Assembly: GCA_013204545.1 (NCBI GenBank)
Contig: JABMNN010000101.1
Coordinates: forward strand, 1 to 52,957
From: Chloroflexota bacterium
Lineage (GTDB): Bacteria > Chloroflexota > Dehalococcoidia > Lucifugimonadales > Lucifugimonadaceae
DNA length: 52,957 bases
Direction: 5' to 3'
The translations under genes were made by a program, and so were the position numbers. Shown here piece after piece: positions 44,666-52,811 of the stretch. Position 1 is the stretch's first letter. Each line of letters begins with the position of its first letter. The notes under the pieces are model-generated. The model saw only the letters and a list, made by a program, of their open reading frames with translations, did no database searches and had not been told where the DNA came from.

Positions 44666-45065
44666 CGACTTATCTCCATACCAATGTAAATTGACTGACT
44701 TGTCAGCATTTACTACCTAAGGTCAATCGTTTGTCCTGAAAACTCAGATGCAGATGTGATGCAAACGGGCGCGGCGTTTACGTAAAACTGGAGCGCACCG
44801 ATCTCGGATCGAATGCATCAGACTGTTCAGACTGTTCATCGATGGTGGTGTAAACGAGCACGGTGATTTTTATATGTCGGAACGTTACATGCTGCGATAA
44901 TTGCTATCGTTATCAGAATCACACTGGATGAACTATGGCAGGCAACACCTGTATCCCACAAGACGAGCGAAATTTGGCCAAACTGCTCGATGGCTACGGA
45001 CTCTCAGGGCTGAAGTCCTAAATACAAGCGAGTATTTCTAAAGGAAAATACGAAGAATCAAAACA
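44666..45065 (+). other. 400-base intergenic region before egtB, with one short ORF
   Basis: No protein of normal size is encoded. The only ordered candidate is a 28-codon ORF at 44935-45021 (MAGNTCIPQDERNLAKLLDG...), preceded by GGATGAAC and ending about 45 bases before egtB. It could be a leader peptide or chance. The remaining sequence, shared by divergent DUF427 and egtB, should hold both promoters, but no hexamer pair stands out. Confidence 0.35.
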
Positions 45066-46403
45066 ATGACCATTGCAGATAGCCCCACCAACATCATTAA
45101 TTCCGATCCTAAGACGCCTGAAGCTTTGATTGAGTACTACCAGAGCGTGCGCGCATTCACCGAAAGAATGTGCGAGCCGATGGTCATCGAAGATTACGTC
45201 ATCCAGTCGATGCCTGACGTGAGCCCCACAAAGTGGCATCTAGCGCACACCACATGGTTCTTCGAAACATTCGTGCTTGGTAACAACTATCCGAATTACG
45301 AACCACTGAACAAGCAGTACAACTATCTTTTCAACTCGTACTACAACGCGGTTGGACAGCAGTTCTGTCGCCCGCGCAGGGGTCAGATTTCTCGACCGAC
45401 CGTGGCCGAGGTATACGAATACCGTCACTACGTCGATGAAAAGATGATCGACCTCATAGGTAGGCTCGGCCGAGACGGCGGGCTTGAATCTTTGCGAGAA
45501 ACGATCATTCTCGGCGTTAACCACGAGCAGCAGCATCAAGAATTGATGGCAACCGATATCAAACATGTGCTGTCAATGAATCCACTTCGTCCCACTCTTT
45601 ACGACCGCCCTGCCGACGAAAAGCCTGCAGGAGTTCCAAGGCTCGAGTGGCTTCGGTATGAAGAGAGCATCTACGAAATCGGATTGAATGCACCTCGCTT
45701 CTCGTTCGACAACGAGGGTCCAGAGCACAAAGAATATGTAAACGCTTTCGAAATGGGATCGCGTCTCGTCACCAACGGTGAGTTCCTCGAGTTCATGAAC
45801 GACGGTGGCTACCAGCGACCAGATGTCTGGCTTTCACTCGGCTGGGCTGAAGTTCAAGCAGCCAACCTGAAAGAGCATGAGTGGGAGAAGTTCGACAAGC
45901 CTCTCTACTGGTTCAAGCAAGACGACGAGTGGTGGCAGTACACGCTGGGAGGTCCACGTCCCATACATCCTGACGAACCAGTGGTTCACGTAAGTTTCTT
46001 CGAGGCCGATGCCTACGCTAGATGGGCAGGTGCTCGTCTGCCTACTGAGGCAGAGTGGGAGATTGCGTCTGCTGATGCCGACATTGAAGGAGGCACATAT
46101 TCAGATAGTCTACGATTCCACCCACGCCCACTTTCGCTCGAAGCGCCTGCGGGTCGGTTACACCAGATGTTTGGTGATGTTTGGGAATGGACAGGCAGCG
46201 CCTACAGCCCCTATCCGGGTTTCAAGGTTGTTGAGGGTGCGATTGGTGAATACAACGGCAAGTTTATGGCAAACCAGATCGTTCTCCGTGGTGGCTCGGC
46301 TGCCACGCCACAAAATCACATCCGACCAACGTACCGGAATTTCTTCCCGGCTGAAAGTAAATGGCAATTCATGGGTTTCCGCTTAACCCGAGACGCAAAG
46401 TAA
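45066..46403 (+). CDS. egtB: Ergothioneine biosynthesis sulfoxide synthase EgtB
   Basis: 445 residues. The N-terminal DinB-like domain provides iron ligands: WHLAHTTWFFETF (His58/His61 region) and the HxxxHxE motif at 153-159 (HEQQHQE). The C-terminal formylglycine-generating-enzyme-like domain is recognised by WAGARLPTEAEWEIAS, GDVWEWTGSAYSPYPGF and GFRLTRDA. EgtB joins hercynine to a cysteine-containing thiol with oxygen. egtD follows 42 bases later, forming a two-gene pathway core. egtA, egtC and egtE are not seen nearby. Confidence 0.93.
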   Translation: MTIADSPTNIINSDPKTPEALIEYYQSVRAFTERMCEPMVIEDYVIQSMPDVSPTKWHLAHTTWFFETFVLGNNYPNYEPLNKQYNYLFNSYYNAVGQQFCRPRRGQISRPTVAEVYEYRHYVDEKMIDLIGRLGRDGGLESLRETIILGVNHEQQHQELMATDIKHVLSMNPLRPTLYDRPADEKPAGVPRLEWLRYEESIYEIGLNAPRFSFDNEGPEHKEYVNAFEMGSRLVTNGEFLEFMNDGGYQRPDVWLSLGWAEVQAANLKEHEWEKFDKPLYWFKQDDEWWQYTLGGPRPIHPDEPVVHVSFFEADAYARWAGARLPTEAEWEIASADADIEGGTYSDSLRFHPRPLSLEAPAGRLHQMFGDVWEWTGSAYSPYPGFKVVEGAIGEYNGKFMANQIVLRGGSAATPQNHIRPTYRNFFPAESKWQFMGFRLTRDAK

Positions 46404-46445
46404 TAATTACAGACTACTGGTCGATTCTTGAGGGACATTCAGTAA

Positions 46446-47408
46446 ATGACGATCGCCACAACAAATCCAGCAGCCGAAGCAGCACTTCACACAATGTTGG
46501 AGGACGTTATTACGGGGCTTTCGCAGGGTCAAAAAACGCTACCGAGCAAGTACTTTTACGATGAGCGTGGTTCAAAGCTGTTCGACGACATCTGTGAATT
46601 AGACGAGTACTACCTGACCCGAACTGAAAGCTCGTTGATGCAGGCGCGGGTTGGCGATATCGCTTCGGTAATTGGCCCGAACGCTCTGTTGGTTGAGTAC
46701 GGCAGCGGCAGTTCCCTGAAAACACGTTTATTACTCAGGAACTTGGTTCAACCTGCAGGGTACGTCCCAATCGATATTTCAGGTGAATATTTATCTCAAG
46801 TCGGTCACTCGCTGAAAGCTGAGTTCCCTGAAATCGAAATCATGCCGGTCGTCGCTGACTTCACAAAGTCGTTCGCCATTCCTTCACCTTCCGTTGAGGA
46901 AGCTCGGCGAGTGATCTACTTTCCAGGGTCGACGATTGGCAACTTTCAACGAGACGATGCGAAGATGTTGTTGGCTGGAATGGCGGACAACGCTGGTCCA
47001 ATAGGTGGTGTACTAATCGGAGTGGATCTCGACAAGGATCGAGACGTTCTTCGATCTGCATACAACGACTCAAAAGGTGTGACAGCCGAGTTCAATCTAA
47101 ACGTTCTAAAACGTATAAACGATGAATTAGGTGGTGGATTTGATCTCGCCAAATTCCGTCATGACGCTGTTTTCAATAACGTGCATTCCTGTATCGAAAT
47201 GCACCTAATTTCGACTCAGCGTCAGACCGTCAAAGTCTGCACGTATTCGTTCGAATTCGAAGAAAACGAAACCATACTCACCGAGTACTCGCATAAGTAC
47301 ACAGTCGATGCATTTGGGCTAATGGCGAACGATGTTGGACTCGACGTGAAGAATGTTTGGACCGACTCCAACAACATGTTCGCCGTGATGTACTTGGAAC
47401 GGGCTTAG
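46446..47408 (+). CDS. egtD: L-histidine N-alpha-methyltransferase EgtD
   Basis: 320 residues. Family landmarks: KTLPSKYFYDERGSKLFDDI, YYLTRTE, the SAM-site VEYGSGSSLKTRLLL, YVPIDISGEYL, FPGSTIGNF and GGVLIGVDLDKD. It trimethylates histidine to hercynine, the substrate of EgtB. It is cotranscribed with egtB and ends 4 bases inside the convergent YcaQ-like gene. Confidence 0.94.
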   Translation: MTIATTNPAAEAALHTMLEDVITGLSQGQKTLPSKYFYDERGSKLFDDICELDEYYLTRTESSLMQARVGDIASVIGPNALLVEYGSGSSLKTRLLLRNLVQPAGYVPIDISGEYLSQVGHSLKAEFPEIEIMPVVADFTKSFAIPSPSVEEARRVIYFPGSTIGNFQRDDAKMLLAGMADNAGPIGGVLIGVDLDKDRDVLRSAYNDSKGVTAEFNLNVLKRINDELGGGFDLAKFRHDAVFNNVHSCIEMHLISTQRQTVKVCTYSFEFEENETILTEYSHKYTVDAFGLMANDVGLDVKNVWTDSNNMFAVMYLERA

Positions 47409-48595
47409 TTTTTCAGTGCTGAACGCAGTGCCGGTATCAAGTTGCCTTTGCGGCCTGCGACAACACGATCTAAGCCGAGCCAACCTGCCATTAATCTAAG
47501 CTCGTTGGTGAGGTTCGACGCCACATAATCATGGTCTTGGCCTTTCTCGGCAAAAGCGCTTTTAACCTGAAGTACGCCTTTATGCCGATCGGCCTTTAGA
47601 TCGACTCTAGCAACAAGATCTTCGCCCAGTAAGAACGGGTAAACGTAATAACCATACTGTCGTTTTTTCTCTGGGACATATATTTCAATTCGATAGAAAA
47701 AATCGAAGATGCGCTCAATGCGACCTCTGTTCCACACAAGCGGATCAAACGGTGTGAGAAGTGCACGTGCGTGAGTCGGCTCAGTTGATTCGATCTTGAG
47801 CGGGGCATATGCAGGTTCGTTCCAATCTTCAACTTCGACCTCTCGGATCGCTCCCATCTCAACAAGCTCATTTAGCCTCGTTCGCGCCTCAGTGTTTTTG
47901 AGGTGGTAGTAATCAGCGAAATCCTCAGCGGTTCCAACCCCATGAGCAGTGACGGCTTTCAGCATCATTTCGCGGTGGGCTTCTGCCTCAGATGGAGTCA
48001 ATACGTTCAGATGTCTTTCGGGAATTACTCTCTCAGTCAGGTCGTAATAACGAGCGAAATTCCGTCGATCAGCAATCGATAACGCTCCAACTGCGAAGTG
48101 CCACTCGGCTGCGATTTTTCCGGTCGTATAACCCCACCACGGGCCACTACGCTTACCGGCGCCGTCAAGCTCAGATGCGGTCAACAACCCCTGCTCACGC
48201 ACCTGCTGGAGAACGCCTTCAAGGTATCCGGGACGATTCGCCATGATCTCTACCACGTGGCGGCGAGGTTCTTTTGCGTTCATTCTCGGTCGAAATAAGC
48301 GGTGGTCTTCAACCGGCACAAAGCACGCAGCATGTGCCCAGGTCTCGAACACTGCTTTCTCTTTGTACGCCAACTGATCTAGGAGATCTTGATCGTAAAC
48401 GCCGAGCCTGGAGAATATCGGCATGTAGTGAGAACGGACGCACACATTCACCGAATCTATTTGAAGCAGTCCCATTGCCCGAATCACTTGACTAACGTCA
48501 TCGATATTTATCTGTTTATCAGGACGCGCGGCAGATAGTCTTTGTGCGCGAATCGTTATTCGCTTGGCATCTTGTTTCGAGAGAGATAGGAGCAT
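47405..48595 (-). CDS. Winged-helix DNA glycosylase-like protein (YcaQ/AlkZ family)
   Basis: 396 residues of the HTH_42 / YcaQ superfamily. The proposed catalytic motif Q-x-D is MGLLQIDSVN (Gln45, Asp47), followed by RSHYMPIFSRLG. Tandem winged helices continue through LFRPRMNAKE and the C-terminal KADRHKGVLQVKSAF and FVxLRLMAGWLGLD-like segment. YcaQ unhooks DNA interstrand crosslinks and AlkZ acts on azinomycin adducts, so a DNA-repair role is inferred. It is downstream of SCO1664/DUF3090 and likely cotranscribed (31 bases). Confidence 0.85.
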   Translation of the reverse strand: MLLSLSKQDAKRITIRAQRLSAARPDKQINIDDVSQVIRAMGLLQIDSVNVCVRSHYMPIFSRLGVYDQDLLDQLAYKEKAVFETWAHAACFVPVEDHRLFRPRMNAKEPRRHVVEIMANRPGYLEGVLQQVREQGLLTASELDGAGKRSGPWWGYTTGKIAAEWHFAVGALSIADRRNFARYYDLTERVIPERHLNVLTPSEAEAHREMMLKAVTAHGVGTAEDFADYYHLKNTEARTRLNELVEMGAIREVEVEDWNEPAYAPLKIESTEPTHARALLTPFDPLVWNRGRIERIFDFFYRIEIYVPEKKRQYGYYVYPFLLGEDLVARVDLKADRHKGVLQVKSAFAEKGQDHDYVASNLTNELRLMAGWLGLDRVVAGRKGNLIPALRSALKN

Positions 48596-48626
48596 TTACT
48601 AATAGATTAAATGATTGGAAAGAACG

Positions 48627-49445
48627 TTAAACCATGGGCCATGGCACATTTGTATCGGGATCGAGGAAAGGGTAATGCCCCAACTCAATCATCTCTTTGG
48701 CTCGTGTCACTAGATCGTCGATTTCGGACTGATCGAGCAGTGATTTCAGATTGCTCACTATTTGAGCATCGGAGCTGAACCCAGAAACAAGCTGCTCTAC
48801 ACCTTCGAGAAGTTCTGCAGGGTAGTCAGTCCCATTGAATTCGAACATCACGGTGCGACGCCGCGCCATCCGATTAAATGTAAGACCGTGATCAATAGCC
48901 CAAAGTCGTCCGGTCCCATCAACAATGCAAGATCCACCCTTGCGGTCGGCGTTGTGGACTAAAGCATCAAACATCGCCATATCCCGGAAATCGTGAAGCC
49001 GCTCGTCTCGAAGAGAAAAGAAATTGTGGGGCTCATCATCATCGGGTGCTGGCGCAGCATCGATAAACAACTGAACGCTACCCTCGCCGTGCGGCCCCGA
49101 TCGAATCACGGTAGGCGGAATACGTGGCCAACCGAGTTCACGCGAAACAAGGTAAGCCGCCCGTTCTCGTTTATGCAGGGTTCCACTTGGAAAATCTCGA
49201 AGCGGGCGCTCCCCTGCCTGTGGCTTATAAATGCCGTAGATCGAAGTTGACCCGTTCCCGTCAGGTAGTTCTTCTGCTGCTGTCTCGTCGTATTTATCGG
49301 GGTCCGTGAGTCGGATAACGAACACATAGTTCGATCCACCCGGATGTAAACCGATTCCCGATATTGGCCAATCCGACAGCCGCTGGAGCAGTACGTTTTC
49401 ATCAACTGATTCGAGGACCTGATCTTCGGTCACGTCCTCACTCAC
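48627..49445 (-). CDS. SCO1664 family protein (PI3/4-kinase-like fold)
   Basis: 272 residues. It has a kinase-like core: GGSNYVFVIRL glycine loop, GIYKPQAGERPL with the invariant lysine (about 74), the catalytic-loop equivalent LVHNADRKGGS (164-172) and the metal-binding AIDHGLTFN (185). This is the SCO1664 family known from Actinobacteria and Chloroflexota, of unknown substrate. Its start overlaps the DUF3090 stop by 4 bases. The two families usually travel together, often with a histidine phosphatase that is not seen here. Confidence 0.87.
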   Translation of the reverse strand: MSEDVTEDQVLESVDENVLLQRLSDWPISGIGLHPGGSNYVFVIRLTDPDKYDETAAEELPDGNGSTSIYGIYKPQAGERPLRDFPSGTLHKRERAAYLVSRELGWPRIPPTVIRSGPHGEGSVQLFIDAAPAPDDDEPHNFFSLRDERLHDFRDMAMFDALVHNADRKGGSCIVDGTGRLWAIDHGLTFNRMARRRTVMFEFNGTDYPAELLEGVEQLVSGFSSDAQIVSNLKSLLDQSEIDDLVTRAKEMIELGHYPFLDPDTNVPWPMV

Positions 49446-49999
49446 GAGTGTTCTTCGCCCAGCGGGTTTTCCATGGGGTTGTACCCGTTCACTTTCACGC
49501 AGAAGTGGTTTTCAGCAGGATTCAGTGGAGCTTCGCACAGCGGACATGGCTTGCGACCTGATCCAACAACCGAAACCGATCGCTTTGATATCTCTTCAGC
49601 CTGATGCCTCTGAAAGCTAAAGGATATTTCGGCAAGCGGTTCGGTTGATTCCTCTCGCGGTATATCACTGGCGATTAGCGTGAACACGTCAGATGCCGGA
49701 TCGTGCTGCAGCGACATATCACCGGTTTTGAACTCAACGTATACAGGCACGGGAGAATCGATCGGCGGCGCATCGAACGGTTTGGGATTCGGCGTCGATT
49801 CTCGTGTTACCAGAAACTGTCTCAGAGAAACGCCGACTTGCAACAGTTGTTCTTTTTCCATCCACACAATCGTTTCGCCACGTTCGCTACGTGCCGTGAT
49901 ATTAAACGTGCGCTGCCCCGGTTCGCCTATGGCCTCACAGTAAATATATTCGACAAGACCCAGATGGTTGCGTTCGTACTCGGTCAAATATCGCTCCAA
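49442..49999 (-). CDS. DUF3090 family protein
   Basis: 185 residues. Its N-terminal part GEPGQRTFNITARSERGETIVWMEKEQL and the middle FTLIASDI are DUF3090 marks. The C-terminus ends in a zinc-ribbon-like CPLCEAPLNPAENHFC with two CxxC-like halves. It is the usual partner of SCO1664, translated first and overlapping it by 4 bases. The function is unknown; the small ribbon at the end could bind a metal. Confidence 0.87.
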   Translation of the reverse strand: MERYLTEYERNHLGLVEYIYCEAIGEPGQRTFNITARSERGETIVWMEKEQLLQVGVSLRQFLVTRESTPNPKPFDAPPIDSPVPVYVEFKTGDMSLQHDPASDVFTLIASDIPREESTEPLAEISFSFQRHQAEEISKRSVSVVGSGRKPCPLCEAPLNPAENHFCVKVNGYNPMENPLGEEHS

Positions 50000-50169
50000 A
50001 TGCCTATCTGTGCTGAGTTACCTGTGACCTATCGCGAGTAAATCACTGGCACATTTTAGGCATGACCCGTCAATCCCGCTAATCGACTCGGAGGTCGTGT
50101 AATCAATCTTTATGAAAATGGAGATTCTATGTTCAGTTGCTGCAAGTGATAGCATTGTTAATTAAGACG

Positions 50170-50471
50170 TTGCGAAACTACGGTTCCGCACGATGGAGAC
50201 GAGTACGTCGGATCTACATGGTCGAGCGAGCCCGGTATGTTGAAAGCGGGTACCTGAACACCGACAGAAGATCACTCCTGAGTCATTGCCTGAAAGTCAG
50301 ATGTAATCCACTGGCAACTAGGCGCAATCGGGTTCGTGTCCCGTTATCAAGCACGAGAGCATAATAGTTTTTGCTCTACTGAGTGGCTAGCGTTGACAAA
50401 TTCGATACGCGAGCAACGAGGGTGGTACCGCGAGTCGTTCTGACCCGTCCCTTACTGGGATGGGTTTTTTT
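50170..50471 (+). ncRNA. T-box leader, isoleucine specifier (AUC), for cimA
   Basis: Stem I is recognisable from GATGGAGACGAGTAC (50193) through AGCGAGCCCGGTATGTTGAA and GCGGGTACC. The specifier lies in GAAGATCACTCCTGAGT, giving AUC (Ile) at 50271-50273. The T-box bulge sequence AGGGTGGTACCGCG is at 50419-50432, enclosed by AACGA and TCGTT that form the antiterminator. Uncharged tRNA-Ile should bind both elements and prevent termination. The riboswitch controls the following citramalate synthase, whose pathway makes isoleucine. The exact 5' end is approximate. Confidence 0.9.
50443..50471 (+). terminator. T-box attenuator terminator
   Basis: ACCCGTCCC and GGGATGGGT form a 9-bp stem (one G-T pair) with loop TTACT, followed by a run of seven T. 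It competes with the antiterminator that holds the T-box sequence, so regulation is at transcription. Confidence 0.92.
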
Positions 50472-50551
50472 GTGTCTAAAAACCGATAGATTCAGATAAA
50501 GCCGGACCAAATTGAATATCGAAGCGCATACATCAGGAGTTCGAGCGCGCC

Positions 50552-52174
50552 ATGACAAATAGAGTTGAGCTTTACGACACGACCCTCCGTGACGGAACCC
50601 AACAGGAAGGTATTTCCCTTTCTGTTGAGGACAAGCTAGCTATTACGGTACGCCTCGATCTACTTGGAATCGATGTGATCGAAGGTGGGTACGCGGGTGC
50701 CAACCCTAAAGACGATGAGTACTTTCAGCGGGTGCAGTCACTCGATCTGAATCATGCCCAAATTGCCGCATTCGGAAACACACGCCGAGCAAACGCCAAC
50801 CCGGAATCCGACCCAACACTACAGGCTTTACTCGACACCAACGCACCAATCCTGACACTCGTTGGCAAATCATCCGAATATCAGGTCCGAGATGTGCTTC
50901 AGACATCGTTGGAAGAAAATTTGGCCATGATCGCCGATTCAGTTAAATATTTACAGAATAAAGATCGCCGAGTATTTTTCGACGCTGAACACTTCTTCGA
51001 CGGTTACAAGATGAATACCGACTACGCGGTTCAGACTCTACGAGTTGCCATGGAAGCCGGCGCAGAGCGACTTATCTTATGCGACACAAACGGTGGCACG
51101 TTGCCGAGTGAAGTTGCTGCAATCGTCAGTAAGGTAATAAAAGATCTAGGCGATAAAGCGGTTATCGGCATTCACAGTCACAACGATACAGATACCGCAG
51201 TGGCTTCTGCGATCGCCGCCGTAGAAGCCGGTGCATTTCAGGTGCAGGGTTGCATCAACGGGTATGGCGAACGCACCGGTAACGCGAATATGGTCAGCGT
51301 GATAGGCAATCTGAATCTGAAGATGGATATCCAAGCAATCTCAGACGAACAGTTAAAAACAATGACCGAGGTCTCTAACTTCATATCCGAGCGTGTGAAT
51401 CGTCGACCGTTCCCGTTCCAACCATTCGTAGGTTCGAGCGCGTTTTCACACAAAGGCGGGCTTCACGCAGCTGCTACCCAGAAGTCTATCCAAGCGTACC
51501 AACACATCGATCCGTCTCTTGTTGGTAACACTAACGATGTCGTTATTTCCGAATTGTCGGGGCGCGGTAATGTGATTCACCGCATTCGAGAAATGGGCCT
51601 AGACACCGATCTCGACGACTCTGATGCACGCCGAATTGTTCAGCATGTGAAAGATCAGGAATCAAAAGGATTCTCATACGAAGGCGCAAATGCCTCGTTC
51701 GATCTCGTTCTTCGCAGAGCACTCCCAAACTACGAAGCTCCATTTGAACTAATCGACTTCATGGTGATAGTCGAAAACAGGCGCCGTTCATCGTTTGGAA
51801 CCGGGTGGCGCTCAGACGGCGCTGAACATCCAATGCTCTCTGAAGCCACAGTGAAGGTGCGCGTTGGCGACAGCGTTCAGCACACCGCAGCGGAAGGTAA
51901 CGGGCCAGTCGGTGCGCTCGACGGAGCACTGCGAAAAGGCTTGACCGACGCCTACCCAGAATTAAGCGCTATCCGCCTCACCGACTACAAAGTTAGGGTA
52001 GTTAATGAAGGTGTTGGCACTGGAGCCGCAGTTCGAGTGGTTATCGAGTCGGCTGACGATAAGGAAGTTTGGTACACGGTCGGAGCTTCGACGAACATTC
52101 TCGAAGCCAGCTGGCTAGCCCTCAGCGATAGCTTCGAGTGGTGGCTGTACCGCACTGGTGTGGTGGGGTCGTAG
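50552..52174 (+). CDS. cimA: (R)-citramalate synthase CimA
   Basis: 540 residues, the length of the TIGR00977 citramalate synthase class. The TIM barrel begins VELYDTTLRDGTQQEGISLS with the metal Asp and the DxxLRDG motif. Further family marks are VIEGGYAGANPKDDEYF, LILCDTNGGTLPSE, IGIHSHNDTDTAVA (metal histidines) and GYGERTGNANM. The C-terminal LeuA dimer/regulatory domain (about 400-520) could bind isoleucine. It condenses pyruvate and acetyl-CoA to citramalate, giving 2-oxobutyrate for isoleucine without threonine. AGGAG lies 12 bases before the ATG. An Ile T-box precedes it. Confidence 0.93.
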   Translation: MTNRVELYDTTLRDGTQQEGISLSVEDKLAITVRLDLLGIDVIEGGYAGANPKDDEYFQRVQSLDLNHAQIAAFGNTRRANANPESDPTLQALLDTNAPILTLVGKSSEYQVRDVLQTSLEENLAMIADSVKYLQNKDRRVFFDAEHFFDGYKMNTDYAVQTLRVAMEAGAERLILCDTNGGTLPSEVAAIVSKVIKDLGDKAVIGIHSHNDTDTAVASAIAAVEAGAFQVQGCINGYGERTGNANMVSVIGNLNLKMDIQAISDEQLKTMTEVSNFISERVNRRPFPFQPFVGSSAFSHKGGLHAAATQKSIQAYQHIDPSLVGNTNDVVISELSGRGNVIHRIREMGLDTDLDDSDARRIVQHVKDQESKGFSYEGANASFDLVLRRALPNYEAPFELIDFMVIVENRRRSSFGTGWRSDGAEHPMLSEATVKVRVGDSVQHTAAEGNGPVGALDGALRKGLTDAYPELSAIRLTDYKVRVVNEGVGTGAAVRVVIESADDKEVWYTVGASTNILEASWLALSDSFEWWLYRTGVVGS

Positions 52175-52202
52175 CACCGCCAAAGGTGATATAGCTGACT
52201 GT

Positions 52203-52682
52203 TTAATCCGCAGCTCGATACGGTTCGCCATCAGTTTGAATGACAAGTTCGGTGACTTCCGAGTCGCCGGTAATGGCGAACGCGCGTACGACCGGTCGCG
52301 TCTTCTCAACAAGCGAGATGATCACATGACGTGTTGAAATACTCGCCACCGGCACCGCATTAGTGATGTCAGTTTTTGACGGATAACCCTGTGTGAACGT
52401 GTGCGAATGGTAAATTGCTACGAACTCTCGTCCCGATTTCCTCGCCTTCTCCTGTGCTTCGAGAAGTTCACTAGGCTGCATTGTGTATCGACTTATCGGC
52501 TTCTTGTTGACATTCGACATACGATATATTTCGTCAGCCTCATCACCCAAGCCCAGTAATAAACCGCAACTTTCGTTCGGATCGTCCTGTAGAGCATGAG
52601 ACATTAGTTCGGCTAATAACCGGCGTGAAATCCTGATCGACAATGCTTCGTCCGATGATTTGTCGTCGAGAGTGTTCATCAA
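52203..52682 (-). CDS. JAMM/MPN+ metalloprotease (M67 family, Mec+-like)
   Basis: 159 residues with a complete JAMM zinc motif: Glu37 in NESCGLLLG, His92 and His94 in YHSHTFTQGYP, then Ser102 and Asp105 (SKTD). Bacterial relatives cleave C-terminal extensions from ubiquitin-like sulfur carriers (CysO, ThiS, MoaD type) in cysteine or cofactor synthesis. No such partner is in the window. Its start is about 130 bases from the rightward partial ORF at the window end. Confidence 0.9.
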   Translation of the reverse strand: MMNTLDDKSSDEALSIRISRRLLAELMSHALQDDPNESCGLLLGLGDEADEIYRMSNVNKKPISRYTMQPSELLEAQEKARKSGREFVAIYHSHTFTQGYPSKTDITNAVPVASISTRHVIISLVEKTRPVVRAFAITGDSEVTELVIQTDGEPYRAAD

Positions 52683-52811
52683 CTTCTCGCCAACACGTTA
52701 ATAAGCGGCTGCACGATTATACGGACGGTCTTAGAATCAATTGTTGAAATCGAACGGCGATTTTAACCAAAGCACTCGAATAGAACTCAGCGAATCGACC
52801 GCAGCACATTG

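Noticed and set aside
50137..50364. 75-residue plus-strand ORF in the cimA leader
   Set aside because: It runs through T-box stem I and the specifier, where RNA structure constrains the sequence; the peptide looks random.
50290..50365. GGTTCG-containing segment resembling a tRNA T-arm
   Set aside because: No acceptor stem or anticodon arm can be drawn; it belongs to the T-box leader between stem I and the antiterminator.
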